Positions 49,474-57,965 of a DNA stretch of 64,000 nt are shown here, one piece after another. The stretch covers positions 1,984,001 to 2,048,000 of the forward strand of contig NC_013595.1 in assembly GCF_000024865.1 (NCBI RefSeq), read 5' to 3'. Every line of letters starts with the position of its first letter. The stretch's first letter is position 1. Both the position numbers and the translations under genes were made by a program. A model generated the notes under the pieces. That model did not search any database, was not told where the DNA came from, and worked only from the letters and a program-made list of their open reading frames with translations. This DNA comes from Streptosporangium roseum DSM 43021 (GTDB lineage: Bacteria > Actinomycetota > Actinomycetes > Streptosporangiales > Streptosporangiaceae).

Positions 49474-50661
49474 GTGATGAGGTGGATGAGGCGGCCGGGC
49501 CGTCGGGAGGTCCGGCGTGACCTGCTGCTCTGGGCCCTGCTCTGCCTGCCGGCGTTCCTGGCCCCGGCCGTCCCTCTCTGGTGGGAGCCGGCCACCGGCC
49601 AGGTGGCGCTGCTGGTGGCCGCCGCCGGGGTGATCGCGCTGGGGGCCGCCGTGCTCGTGAGCCGCGAGGCTCCGCTGGCCGCCATGCTGCTGGTCCTGGT
49701 ACTGGGGTCGTGGAACGTCGCCGAGGGCCTGGCCACCGCCCAGCTCTGGCGGCTCGACGGCATGACCAAGCTGGGCCCGCTGAACGGGCTCACCCTCGGG
49801 ACCGTCGTGTTCTCCTACCTGGCCGGCCGCCGGGCGGCGGACCCGCGTCCCGCGACGCTGGCGTTCGCCGTGATCCTGGGGACGGGCACGGCCCTGGCCC
49901 TCGTCTCCTCCTCGGGTCCGCGACCCGACGCCGCGACCACGCGGTTCTGGGTCACCGTCCTGTCCGGCGTCCTGCTCTCCGGTCTCCTGCCGTGGCTGAT
50001 CGGCAGGCTGGTGGGGCAGCGGGCCGGGCAGCGCGCCCGTGAGCAGCGCCTGGTCGTCGCCCAGGCGCAGCTCCGCGAGCGCAACCGCATCGCCCAGGAC
50101 ATGCACGACTCCCTCGGCCACGACCTCGCGCTCATCGCCCTGCGCGCCGCCGCCCTGGAGATGGCACCCGACCTGGCCGAACGGCACCGCAAAGCAGCCG
50201 GAGAGCTCCGCGAGGCCGCCGCCGGGACCACCGAGCGCCTGCGCCGGGTCATCGGCGTGCTCCGCGAGGACGACCGGGCGCCGCTGGCCCCGCCGGAGGA
50301 GAGCGTCGCCGAGATCGTCGACCGGGCCCGGGAGTCGGGCCTCCGGGTGGAGCTGCGCGGGCAGGAGTCGCTGCGGGACCGTACGGCCTGCCGGGTCGTG
50401 CAGGAGTCGCTGACCAACGCCACCAAGCACGCCCCCGGCTCCGCGGTGACGGTCGAGGTCCTCCGGGACGCCGGCGGGATCACGGTGACCGTGACCAACC
50501 AGGCGGCCCAGACGCCGGCCGGCCGGCCCCGGGGCGGCGGGCTGGGGCTGATAGGGCTGCGCGAGCGGGTGCGGCTGGCGGGCGGTACGTTCGAATCGGG
50601 ACCGAACGGCGGCGGCTTCCAGGTCGTCGCCCGGTTCCCCTGCGAGGACGGAGCGACGTGA
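49474..50661 (+). CDS. NarL-type sensor histidine kinase
   Basis: 395 residues. Four to six N-terminal membrane helices with no large extracellular domain, then a HisKA_3 dimerisation domain with the phosphoacceptor H211 in AQDMHDSLGHDLALIALRA and a HATPase_c domain (VQESLTNATKHAPG; GGGLGLIGLRERVRLAGG). The short sensory part suggests membrane or envelope stress sensing. GTG 49474 is followed by ATG in the next codon, so either may serve. Overlaps the regulator gene by 4 bp. Confidence 0.92.
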   Translation: MMRWMRRPGRREVRRDLLLWALLCLPAFLAPAVPLWWEPATGQVALLVAAAGVIALGAAVLVSREAPLAAMLLVLVLGSWNVAEGLATAQLWRLDGMTKLGPLNGLTLGTVVFSYLAGRRAADPRPATLAFAVILGTGTALALVSSSGPRPDAATTRFWVTVLSGVLLSGLLPWLIGRLVGQRAGQRAREQRLVVAQAQLRERNRIAQDMHDSLGHDLALIALRAAALEMAPDLAERHRKAAGELREAAAGTTERLRRVIGVLREDDRAPLAPPEESVAEIVDRARESGLRVELRGQESLRDRTACRVVQESLTNATKHAPGSAVTVEVLRDAGGITVTVTNQAAQTPAGRPRGGGLGLIGLRERVRLAGGTFESGPNGGGFQVVARFPCEDGAT

Positions 50662-51338
50662 TCCGGGTGCTGCTGGCCGACGACGAGGCCATGATCCGGG
50701 CCGGGGTGCGGGCCATCCTGGCCGCCGACCCGGAGATCGAGGTGGTCGCGGAGGCGGGCGACGGGCGGGAGGCGATCGACCTCGTCCTGAGCCACCGCCC
50801 CGACGTCGTCCTGCTCGACATCCGGATGCCCCGGATGGACGGGCTCGCGGCGGTCGCCGAGCTGCGCCGGGTCGCGCCCGGCACCGCGGTGGTGATGCTG
50901 ACCACCTTCGGCGAGGACGACTACATCGCCCGGGCGCTCGGCGAGGGCGCCGGCGGGTTCCTGCTCAAGTCCGGCGACCCTCGCGAGCTGCTGGCCGGGA
51001 TCCACGCCGTCGCCGAGGGCGCCGCCTACCTCTCGCCGCGGGTCGCGCACCGGGTCATCACCCAGCTCACCGGCGGACGGATGACCCGCGTGGTGGCCGC
51101 CCGGGAGCAGGTGGCCGCCCTCACCCCGCGGGAGCGCGACGTGCTGGCCCTGGTGGGGGAGGGGCTGTCCAACGGGCAGATCGCCCGCCGCCTCTACCTG
51201 GTGGAGGGGACCGTCAAGGCCCACGTGAGCGCGATCCTCACCCGGCTCGGGGCGCGGAACCGGGTCCAGGCCGCGATCCTCGCCCACGAGGCCGGGCTGC
51301 TCGACTCAGTTGAGCCGCCAGATGGCGAAGTTCAGTGA
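50658..51338 (+). CDS. NarL/LuxR-family response regulator
   Basis: 226 residues. Receiver domain with the acidic pair at the N-terminus (LLADDEAMI), phosphorylation site D54 in VVLLDIRMPRMDG and the T/K residues (MLTTFGEDDY; LLKSG), then a LuxR-type HTH (LTPRERDVLALVGEGLSNGQIARRLYLVEGTVKAHVSAILTRL). Partner of the upstream kinase. Its 3' end overlaps the convergent tspO gene by 33 bp, so antisense interference is possible. Confidence 0.94.
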   Translation: MIRVLLADDEAMIRAGVRAILAADPEIEVVAEAGDGREAIDLVLSHRPDVVLLDIRMPRMDGLAAVAELRRVAPGTAVVMLTTFGEDDYIARALGEGAGGFLLKSGDPRELLAGIHAVAEGAAYLSPRVAHRVITQLTGGRMTRVVAAREQVAALTPRERDVLALVGEGLSNGQIARRLYLVEGTVKAHVSAILTRLGARNRVQAAILAHEAGLLDSVEPPDGEVQ

Positions 51339-51779
51339 GGCCGCGTAGGTGACCCAGAGCAGGTAGGGCACCAGGAGCCAGGCGGCCACCCGGCTGATCC
51401 GCCGGAACAGGACGATGGTGGCCGCGATCGCCGCCCAGAGCACGACGATCTCGGCGAAGGCCAGGCCGTACCGGCCGGCGCCGAAGAACAGCGGGGTCCA
51501 GGCCGCGTTGAGGACGAGCTGGGCGGCGTAGACGCCGAGGGCGGGCGTCCAGCCCCGTGCCGACCACGCGAGCCAGCCGGAGATGGCGATCATGATGTAG
51601 AGCACCGTCCAGGCCGGGCCGAACAGCCACTGCGGCGGCGCCCACGGCGGGCGCTCCAGCGCCAGGTACTCGCCGCCGGCGTTGACCGCCGACAGCGATC
51701 CGACCACTGCCACCAGGACGAGCGCGACGGCGAAGACCGGGAGCCCCGCCCAGCGTCTCGGTTGTTGTGCGATGACCAT
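51306..51779 (-). CDS. tspO: TspO/MBR-family protein
   Basis: 157 residues with five membrane helices. The family signature is present: ERPPWAPPQWLFGPAWTVLYIMIAISGWLAW and LVLNAAWTPLFFGAGRYGLA. TspO binds tetrapyrroles and is linked to stress and porphyrin handling. ATG 51779 follows GGGAGG. It ends inside the response regulator gene. Confidence 0.93.
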   Translation of the reverse strand: MVIAQQPRRWAGLPVFAVALVLVAVVGSLSAVNAGGEYLALERPPWAPPQWLFGPAWTVLYIMIAISGWLAWSARGWTPALGVYAAQLVLNAAWTPLFFGAGRYGLAFAEIVVLWAAIAATIVLFRRISRVAAWLLVPYLLWVTYAASLNFAIWRLN

Positions 51780-51918
51780 GAGACCTCCCTGCCCTCCCCT
51801 TCGTGTCCCTACCGCCCGGCGGTTGCCGTTCGGCGGGTCCCGGCTCCGGGCGGCCTGCCGGCGGTCGTCCGCGCCGTCCGGCGGCGGGCGTCTCCGCCCT
51901 GGCCGAGCGGGTGCGCCC

Positions 51919-52572
51919 CTAGGCGGGGGAGGCGGCGGGGGCGGGGGCCGGGTCGTGGTGCAGGCGGCGCAGGACGCGGCGGAAGGCGTAGACGGAGACG
52001 GCCACCGCCAGGCCGCTGATCAGGGCGACGACCGAGGTGCGGACCAGCAGGTAGGTGCCGATCGACTGGTGGAGCAGGAGCCAGATGCTCACCGCGGAGT
52101 TGGCCAACAGCACGAAGGCCCACAGCAGGGTGATCCGGGCGAAGAACCGGCGGACCCGCTCGTGCTTCAGCACCGCCGTGGGCAGGTGGATGTAGTCGAG
52201 GGTGAGCTTCTGCACCAGCGGGCGGTTGAGCCGCACCGAGGCCAGGAAGACCATGCTGATGCAGATCGTGCCCAGCTCGGGCTGGAGGAAGTAGAGCACC
52301 GCGCTCCCGCTCCACAGCCCCAGCAGCGCCCGGACGGTGATCGCGATGGCGGCGAGGATCATCGTCCCGGGCACCGGGACCCGCCGGACCAGCCGCCACC
52401 CCACTCCCGCGTACACCCAGCTCACCGCCGCGATCAGCGCGCCCGTGAGACCGAGGACGGCCAGCGCGGCGTAGAAGACGGCGAGGGGGGCGACGACGCC
52501 CTCCAGGATCTTCGGAACCGCCTGACGGGCCAGGGCGGTGAGGCGGGGGAGGACGACGGGTGCATGGCTCAT
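51919..52572 (-). CDS. VC0807-like membrane protein
   Basis: 217 residues, about six membrane helices, with a conserved hydrophilic loop (LASVRLNRPLVQKLTLDYIHLPTAVLKHERVRRFFARIT) characteristic of the VC0807 family in actinobacteria. Function unknown; related proteins are often near MMPL or drug-resistance loci. The C-terminal tail is Pro/Ala-rich (DPAPAPAASPA). Single gene between tspO and a promoter region. Confidence 0.75.
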   Translation of the reverse strand: MSHAPVVLPRLTALARQAVPKILEGVVAPLAVFYAALAVLGLTGALIAAVSWVYAGVGWRLVRRVPVPGTMILAAIAITVRALLGLWSGSAVLYFLQPELGTICISMVFLASVRLNRPLVQKLTLDYIHLPTAVLKHERVRRFFARITLLWAFVLLANSAVSIWLLLHQSIGTYLLVRTSVVALISGLAVAVSVYAFRRVLRRLHHDPAPAPAASPA

Positions 52573-52668
52573 GATGCTCCACGGGACGGTGGAATGACCG
52601 GCGCTGTGCTCCGCGCCTACCCCGACAGCGGATTGCCAGACATGTCGGGTTTGTCGTGTGTACTTACA

Positions 52669-52740
52669 GGAAGGTTATTCCGGCGTTCACGGGCCACTTA
52701 CCGTACCCGAACCGAATGCATGCCTTCTCTATAACCTTCC
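52669..52740. promoter_or_regulatory. Long-loop inverted repeat in a divergent promoter region
   Basis: Perfect 10-bp arms GGAAGGTTAT (52669-52678) and ATAACCTTCC (52731-52740), 52 bp apart, in the 317-bp region 52573-52889 between two divergent genes. A second stem CCCGACA/TGTCGGG lies at 52621-52649. Two copies of a regulator half-site in opposite orientation, or a large stem, are both possible. Confidence 0.6.
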
Positions 52741-52889
52741 GATACCGCATGACCCGCCCGGCGCCGTCCGGGAGGAGGGACCGCCTGGGAGGCCGCGGGA
52801 ACCGCCGTCCCACCGGGAAGAACGGCAGGCCCGTAACGGTTCGGAAACGGATGCTTTCCCGATGGCGTCCGGTCCGCGACGATTCGAAT

Positions 52890-53234
52890 ATGGCAGTGCG
52901 CGCGCACACGTCCGACCGGTCGACCGAGGGTGTCGCGAACGTGGCGGCCCAGCTCGTCCGCTGGCCCGATCTGGCACTGAAACGCACCCGCAGGGGTCTC
53001 GGGTTCCGGTCCGGCGGCCGGGAGATCGTCCGCATGCCGGGCGATCACACCGCGGAGCTGCTGCTCACCACCGCCGTGATCGACCGGTGGGCCCGGGTGC
53101 TCACCGACTGCCGGCGGGTCACCCCCGGCAGGGACGCCGGGTGGGTGACCATGACGATCGAGGGCAAGGCCGACGCCGACCTGTTCCTCTCGCTCGTCAG
53201 CGTCGCGATCAAGGTCAACCAGGCGTCGCGGTAG
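52890..53234 (+). CDS. Luciferase-domain (DUF5519-like) small protein
   Basis: 114 residues. The pattern LVRWPDLALKRTRRGLGFRSGGREIVRMPGDHTAELLLTTAVIDRW and GWVTMTIEGKADADLFLSLVSVAIKVNQ matches short actinobacterial proteins annotated as luciferase family, which are named after a plant/fungal luciferase-like fold, not light production. Cytoplasmic, function unknown. ATG 52890 lacks a clear ribosome site. The 3' end lies in a 38-bp direct duplication shared with the convergent LysE gene. Confidence 0.7.
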   Translation: MAVRAHTSDRSTEGVANVAAQLVRWPDLALKRTRRGLGFRSGGREIVRMPGDHTAELLLTTAVIDRWARVLTDCRRVTPGRDAGWVTMTIEGKADADLFLSLVSVAIKVNQASR

Positions 53235-53278
53235 CCGGTCTCGCGATCAAGGTCAACCGAGCGTCGCGGTGGCCAGCC
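53203..53278. repeat. 38-bp tandem duplication at convergent gene ends
   Basis: Two units starting TCGCGATCAAGGTCAACC (53203-53240, 53241-53278). The first holds the luciferase-domain stop, the second holds the stop of the convergent LysE gene, so duplication of the junction seems to have separated two formerly overlapping ends. Confidence 0.88.
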
Positions 53279-53903
53279 TCGCGCCGAAGCCGATGAACAG
53301 CGCGCCCACCCCCGAGGTGAGCCCGGCCGACAGCTTGCGGCGCGCCCGGAACTGGCGGGCCAGGAAGGTGCCGCCGAAGATCAGCGCCGACAGGTACAGC
53401 ACGCTGAAAAGCTGGCAGATCGCGCCCAGGATCAGGAACGGCAGCGCGGGCGTGCCGTAGGCGGGGTCCACGAACTGGATGAAGAACGAGATGAAGAACA
53501 GGATCGCCTTCGGGTTCATCAGGCTGATCACCAGGGCCTTGCGGAACGGGTCCTCCATGGCCGTCACCGGCGCGGCGGCGGCCTCCTCGGTCCCGGCCGA
53601 CCGCCAGGAGCGCCAGGCCCCCCGCAGCATCTGGAACCCGATCCACGCCAGGTAGGCCGCTCCGGCGTACTTGACGACGTTGAACAGGACCGGCGACGAG
53701 CGCAGCAGCGAGGCGGCCCCGGCGGCGGCGAGCACCATCAGGACGGTGTCACCGAGGAAGACGCCCGCCACCCCGCGGTATCCCTGCCGCACGCCGCGCT
53801 GCGCGGCGGTGGTAAGCACGTAGAGGGAGTTCGGGCCGGGCAGCAGGATGATGAAGAAGGCGCCGATGACATAGGTCCATATATCGGTGATGCCGAAGAA
53901 CAT
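53253..53903 (-). CDS. LysE/RhtB-family amino-acid exporter
   Basis: 216 residues, six membrane helices. LLPGPNSLYVLTTAAQRGVRQGYRGVAGVFLGD is the RhtB/LeuE N-terminal signature and FRKALVISLMNPKAILFFISFFIQFVDP is the central motif. Exports amino acids or derivatives. The Lrp-type gene ~100 bp upstream on the same strand is its likely regulator. Confidence 0.92.
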   Translation of the reverse strand: MFFGITDIWTYVIGAFFIILLPGPNSLYVLTTAAQRGVRQGYRGVAGVFLGDTVLMVLAAAGAASLLRSSPVLFNVVKYAGAAYLAWIGFQMLRGAWRSWRSAGTEEAAAAPVTAMEDPFRKALVISLMNPKAILFFISFFIQFVDPAYGTPALPFLILGAICQLFSVLYLSALIFGGTFLARQFRARRKLSAGLTSGVGALFIGFGARLATATLG

Positions 53904-53999
53904 AGCGGTGCTCCAGGGGGTGGTACGGGGTCCGTATCACGGTACTCCCCGGAAGGCGCCTGCCGTCCTGGCGGGTCCGGGGCGCCCGTGGAGGTCGCC

Positions 54000-54473
54000 T
54001 CACCCGCCGTCGGCCAGGGGCTGGACCCGGTGGGGGACCACGGTGGACAGGGTGATCACCGTGCTGCTCCGCCGTACTCCGGGGATGGCCAGGGTCTGGT
54101 CGATGACCTGCTGGATGTGCTCGTGGTCGCGTCCGGCGATGCGGCACCAGACGTCGCCGGGGCCGGTGACGATGTGGGCTTCGAGGACTTCGGGGATCGC
54201 CGCCAGGGCGGTGGAGATGTCGGGGCGGGAGATCTGCTCCACCTCAAGGGTGGTGAAGGCCTGCACGGGGTAGCCGAGGGCGCGCGGGGAGAGGTTGGGG
54301 CCGAAGTCGGTGATCACGCCGTCGGCGACCATCCGGTCCAGGCGGGCCTGGACGGTGCCCCGGGCGACGCCGAGGAGGCGGGCGATCTCCAGCAGGCCGG
54401 TGCGCGGACGTTCCCTGACCAGATGGAGCATCTTGCGGTCGAGCTCGTCCAGTCCGTCTCTCCGAGCTGCCAA
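54000..54473 (-). CDS. Lrp/AsnC-family transcriptional regulator
   Basis: 157 residues: HTH (LDELDRKMLHLVRERPRTGLLEIARLLGVARGTVQARLDRMVADGVI) plus RAM ligand domain (FTTLEVEQISRPDISTALAAIPEVLEAHIVTGPGDVWCRIAGRDHEHIQQVIDQTLAIPGV). TTG 54473 was selected because GGAGG sits 8 nt upstream; a longer frame to 54560 has no ribosome site. Located between an exporter gene and a divergent nitroreductase; typical targets are the neighbouring amino-acid exporter and itself. Confidence 0.92.
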   Translation of the reverse strand: MAARRDGLDELDRKMLHLVRERPRTGLLEIARLLGVARGTVQARLDRMVADGVITDFGPNLSPRALGYPVQAFTTLEVEQISRPDISTALAAIPEVLEAHIVTGPGDVWCRIAGRDHEHIQQVIDQTLAIPGVRRSSTVITLSTVVPHRVQPLADGG

Positions 54474-54601
54474 TCTGTCCACCTCCGGAGTGCGGGCCTT
54501 ATCCGGCGCTGTCAATCTGACAGCGGATCGACCGTGGTGTTGCCCCACCCATAGCCACAATTCAGACTACGCCTGCATATATGCCAACTATGGAGGCAAA
54601 C

Positions 54602-55273
54602 GTGGCGCGGGAACATTCCCATCCATTCATCCCCTACCGGCCCGTGCGCTATCCCGAGGCCGAGATGGTGACCCGAGGCCGGGAGTTCTACGAGCACATG
54701 GACCGGCGCCGGAGCGTGCGGTTCTTCAGCGACGAGCCGGTGCCGCGCGAGTGCGTCGAGCTGGCCGTCAGGACGGCGAACACCGCGCCCTCGGGGGCTC
54801 ACCAGCAGCCGTGGAAGTTCGTCGTGATCGGCGACCCGGAGACCAGGAGGCGGATCAGGGAGGCGGCCGAGATCGAGGAGCGGCAGAACTACGAGGGCGG
54901 GCGGCTGACCCCGGAGTGGCGTTCGGCCCTGGCCCACCTGGAGACCGGCTCCGACAAGGGCTACCTCGAAACGGTGCCGTGGCTGGTGGTCTGCTTCGCG
55001 GAGAAGTACGGCGTGCGCCCCGACGGCACCAGGGTCAAGCACTACTACGTCAACGAGAGCGTCGGCATCGCCTGCGGCTTCTTCATCGCCGCCCTGCACG
55101 CGATGGGCCTGTCCACGCTCACCCACACCCCGAACCCGATGGCGTTCCTGACCGGCATCTGCGGGCGTCCGGCCAACGAGCGCCCCTACATCCTGTTCCC
55201 GATCGGGTACGCGGCCGCCGACGCCGAGGTCCCCGACCTGGTCCGCAAACCCCTGTCCGAGGCCATGGCCTGA
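54602..55273 (+). CDS. Nitroreductase-family flavoprotein (iodotyrosine-deiodinase-like)
   Basis: 223 residues. RRSVRFFSDEPVPRECVELAVRTANTAPSGAHQQPWKFVVI is the FMN-binding start of the IYD/BluB-like nitroreductases, and the segment ERQNYEGGRL is the lid found in dehalogenase-type members; GMSTLTHTPNP-like (here GLSTLTHTPNP) is the third FMN motif. Likely reductive dehalogenation or other FMN chemistry. GTG 54602 is chosen because GGAGG lies 6 nt upstream; ATG 54581 is the longer alternative. Divergent from the Lrp-type gene across 128 bp. Confidence 0.9.
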   Translation: MAREHSHPFIPYRPVRYPEAEMVTRGREFYEHMDRRRSVRFFSDEPVPRECVELAVRTANTAPSGAHQQPWKFVVIGDPETRRRIREAAEIEERQNYEGGRLTPEWRSALAHLETGSDKGYLETVPWLVVCFAEKYGVRPDGTRVKHYYVNESVGIACGFFIAALHAMGLSTLTHTPNPMAFLTGICGRPANERPYILFPIGYAAADAEVPDLVRKPLSEAMA

Positions 55274-55443
55274 CGCGGCGGAGGTCTCGTGCGGCGGGCC
55301 GGGGCGAGACCTCCGCCCCGGCCCCCGGCACCTCGTGTGTCCGGCCGTGCGCGGAGGTTGGAACGTGCCTAGCTGGATCGTTGAAATGCGAAGCTTTTGG
55401 GCCTTGTGGGGAGAGTCTGTCAAGGCTACGATCGCGACAACTC

Positions 55444-55460
55444 TTAGGAAACTTTCCTAA
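55444..55460. promoter_or_regulatory. 17-bp palindrome upstream of the chitinase locus
   Basis: TTAGGAAACTTTCCTAA: perfect 8-bp arms around one C. In actinomycetes palindromes with this AGGAAA-TTTCCT core occur upstream of polysaccharide-degradation genes; I recall this as a ROK/carbohydrate-regulon-type site but cannot check it here. It is ~660 bp before the first chitinase gene and 24 bp before a 23-residue frame. Confidence 0.7.
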
Positions 55461-55484
55461 AAGAAATGCCGAAGAGGAGTCCGC

Positions 55485-55556
55485 ATGGCCCGCCCGCCGC
55501 CGACCGGTCAGATTTCAAGCTGCGGAAACTCGACGACGGCAGTCGTCATTGCATGA
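55485..55556 (+). CDS. Possible 23-residue leader peptide
   Basis: ATG 55485 has GAGGAG 5 nt upstream and reads MARPPPTGQISSCGNSTTAV plus three residues, then TGA. The 3' half overlaps a stem GACGAC/GTCGTC. It lies just after the palindrome at 55444-55460, so it is probably at the start of the chitinase-region transcript. It may be a leader peptide or chance. Confidence 0.3.
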   Translation: MARPPPTGQISSCGNSTTAVVIA

Positions 55557-55613
55557 AGGTCCGATTGTCCGGACGTCCTACACCCCCCAGCTTCCCCCCT
55601 CATGGGAGCGATC

Positions 55614-55886
55614 ATGCGGCGTGTCCTGCCTTTACCGTTCCTGACTGCTTCAGCAAGCTTTCCCCCCGGGTCCTCCCTGCCCGGCAGCGCCGACGCCGCC
55701 GCTGTCACGGCCACCGCCGGGACCTCTGACCGGAGACCGGGGGTCGAGGGCGATCATCCGATCGCGAACGGCTCTGCCACCGCCCTGACGCGAGCGCCGT
55801 CCCGCCCCGCCGTCACACCGGCGACGGCGGCCGGCGACACACCCGCGACGCTCCCGGGCCCGTCGGCGGGAGAGCCGAACCCATAA
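55614..55886 (+). CDS. Possible short Ala/Pro/Thr-rich secreted peptide
   Basis: ATG 55614 has GGGAG 6 nt upstream. The 90-residue frame begins RRVLPLPFLTASASFPPGSS, a weak signal-like segment, and the rest is Ala/Pro/Thr/Ser-rich with no domain. It lies in the 848-bp gap between the nitroreductase and the first chitinase gene. It could be a degraded gene or long untranslated leader; coding status is doubtful. Confidence 0.3.
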   Translation: MRRVLPLPFLTASASFPPGSSLPGSADAAAVTATAGTSDRRPGVEGDHPIANGSATALTRAPSRPAVTPATAAGDTPATLPGPSAGEPNP

Positions 55887-55977
55887 GTCAGGCGACCCGC
55901 TCGGGGCGGAGGCCCTGGGGGCCGCCGGTGACGGCGCCCTCGCCACCCGTGCCGGGCGACGGCCCGCGCTGATCCAC

Positions 55978-56016
55978 GGCGCGTTCCCGCCCTTCCTGCG
56001 GGGCCGGGAACGCGCC
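55978..56016 (+). terminator. Strong hairpin in the chitinase leader
   Basis: Perfect 12-bp arms GGCGCGTTCCCG / CGGGAACGCGCC with a 15-nt loop, ~105 bp before the first chitinase start. Either a terminator of the short upstream transcript or an attenuator for the chitinase genes. Confidence 0.65.
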
Positions 56017-56121
56017 CTACCCGCCGTACGGCTTGCGCCTCGCCTCCTCGCTCTCCCCGAGGAGCACCCCCCAGGGGGCGTGAGCCGTACGGCCACCCCC
56101 CACCGAATCCATGAGGTTAAC

Positions 56122-57963
56122 GTGAAATTTCGCGTCATCGCTCGATCTCTTGTCGCCCTGGTGGCCCTCGTCACGGCGATGATGGTCGCGGTCCCCGCCC
56201 AGGCCGCCTCGGCCTCCGCCACCTTCGTCAAGGTCGGCGACTGGGGTTCCGGCTTCGAGGGCAAGTACACGATCAAGAACGACTCCACCACGGCCCTGAC
56301 CAGCTGGAAGGTCGAGTTCGACCTCCCGGCGGGGATCAGCGTTGGGTCCTTCTGGGACGCCACGCTGGCCCGCAGCGGCCAGCACTTCACCTTCAGCAAC
56401 GTCGGGTGGAACGGCAACGTCCCGGCGGGCGGCAGCGTGAGCTTCGGTTTCCTCGGCACCCCCGGCGGGGCGGCCGCCGTACCGGCGGGCTGCAAGCTCA
56501 ACGGCGCCGACTGCGGCGGTGGGAGCGGTGAGACCGCGCCCGGCAAGCCCGGTGCGGTGTCGGCGACGGGCGGTGCGAACAGCGTCGCGCTGTCGTGGGG
56601 GGCGTCGAGCGGAACGGTGACCGGCTACCGGGTCTATGAGGGCACGACTGTGAAGGCGACGGTCACCGGGACCGGTGCCACGGTCTCCGGGCTGGGTGTG
56701 TGCGAGGCGCACACCTACACGGTCGCGGCCTACAACTCCGCGGGTGAGGGTCCGAAGAGCGACCCGGCGAGCGCCACCACCACCGGCTGCGGCACCGGGA
56801 CGCCCGGCAAGCCCGGTGCGGTGTCGGCGACGGGCGGTGCGAACAGCGTCGCGCTGTCGTGGGGGGCGTCGAGCGGAACGGTGACCGGCTACCGGGTCTA
56901 TGAGGGCACGACTGTGAAGGCGACGGTCACCGGGACCGGTGCCACGGTCTCCGGGCTGGGTGTGTGCGAGGCGCACACCTACACGGTCGCGGCCTACAAC
57001 TCCGCGGGTGAGGGTCCGAGGAGCGACCCGGCCAGCGCCACCACCACCGGCTGCCCCGTCAGCCAGCTGCCCAAGCACTTCCTCACCGGCTACTGGCACA
57101 ACTTCGACAACCCCGCCGTCGAGCTCAAGCTGTCGGCGGTCCCCAACGAGTACGACCTGGTCGCGGTCGCCTTCGGCGAGTCCACCGCCACCCCCGGTGA
57201 GGTCGTCTTCAGCGTCGACCCCGGCCTGTCGGCCTCCCTCGGCGGCTACACCGACGCCCAGTTCAAGGCCGACGTGCAGACGCTCCACTCGCGCGGCAAG
57301 AAGGTCATCCTCTCGGTCGGCGGCGAGCTCGGCCGGGTGCAGGTGGCCAGCGCCGCCGCGGCGACGAAGTTCGCCGACACCGTCTACGCCCTGATGCAGA
57401 GCTACGGCTTCGACGGTGTGGACATCGACCTGGAGAACGGCCTCAACTCCACCTACATGGGCCAGGCGCTGCGGGCGCTGCGCGCCAAGGCGGGCGCCGG
57501 CCTCATCATCACGATGGCCCCGCAGACCATCGACATGCAGTCCACCGGCGCGGAGTACTTCAAGCTCGCGCTGAACATCAAGGACATCCTCACGGTCGTC
57601 CACACCCAGTTCTACAACTCCGGCTCGATGCTGGGCTGCGACCAGATGGCCGCCTACTCCCAGGGCACGGTCAACTTCATGACCGCGCTGGCCTGCATCC
57701 AGCTGGAGAACGGCCTCCGCCCCGACCAGGTGGCGCTCGGCCTGCCCGCCGGGCCCGGCGCGGCCGGCGGCGGGATCGTCGCCCCCTCGCTGGTCAACCA
57801 GGCGCTGACCTGCCTGGCCACCCGGACCGGCTGCGGCAGCTTCGTGCCGCCGCGCGCCTACCCCGAGATCCGGGGCGCGATGACCTGGTCGATCAACTGG
57901 GACGCCTCGAACAACTGGAACTTCTCCAGAACCGTCAAGCCGCATCTCGCGACTCTCCCCTAG
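56122..57963 (+). CDS. Secreted GH18 chitinase, CBM2 + two FnIII
   Basis: 613 residues: signal peptide (to AQA, ~28), CBM2-type domain (SATFVKVGDWGSGFEGKYTIKN...GFLG, ~30-125), two almost identical FnIII domains (~140-312), and a GH18 catalytic domain (~313-613) with the DxxDxDxE motif as DGVDIDLE, so Asp/Glu catalysis is intact. It hydrolyses chitin outside the cell with retention. GTG 56122 follows GAGG. The next gene starts 2 bp after its stop, so the two chitinases are one transcript. Confidence 0.95.
   Translation: MKFRVIARSLVALVALVTAMMVAVPAQAASASATFVKVGDWGSGFEGKYTIKNDSTTALTSWKVEFDLPAGISVGSFWDATLARSGQHFTFSNVGWNGNVPAGGSVSFGFLGTPGGAAAVPAGCKLNGADCGGGSGETAPGKPGAVSATGGANSVALSWGASSGTVTGYRVYEGTTVKATVTGTGATVSGLGVCEAHTYTVAAYNSAGEGPKSDPASATTTGCGTGTPGKPGAVSATGGANSVALSWGASSGTVTGYRVYEGTTVKATVTGTGATVSGLGVCEAHTYTVAAYNSAGEGPRSDPASATTTGCPVSQLPKHFLTGYWHNFDNPAVELKLSAVPNEYDLVAVAFGESTATPGEVVFSVDPGLSASLGGYTDAQFKADVQTLHSRGKKVILSVGGELGRVQVASAAAATKFADTVYALMQSYGFDGVDIDLENGLNSTYMGQALRALRAKAGAGLIITMAPQTIDMQSTGAEYFKLALNIKDILTVVHTQFYNSGSMLGCDQMAAYSQGTVNFMTALACIQLENGLRPDQVALGLPAGPGAAGGGIVAPSLVNQALTCLATRTGCGSFVPPRAYPEIRGAMTWSINWDASNNWNFSRTVKPHLATLP
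56538..57055 (+). repeat. 264-bp near-identical tandem duplication (FnIII modules)
   Basis: The two FnIII coding units have a period of 264 bp (88 codons) and differ by only a few bases (for example GCGAAG versus GCGAGG near the ends). The near identity at silent positions means recent duplication or gene conversion. Confidence 0.95.
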
Positions 57964-57965
57964 GA

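Noticed and set aside
55508..55714. 68-codon minus-strand frame in the chitinase leader
   Set aside because: No ribosome site; opposite the leader region, no domain.
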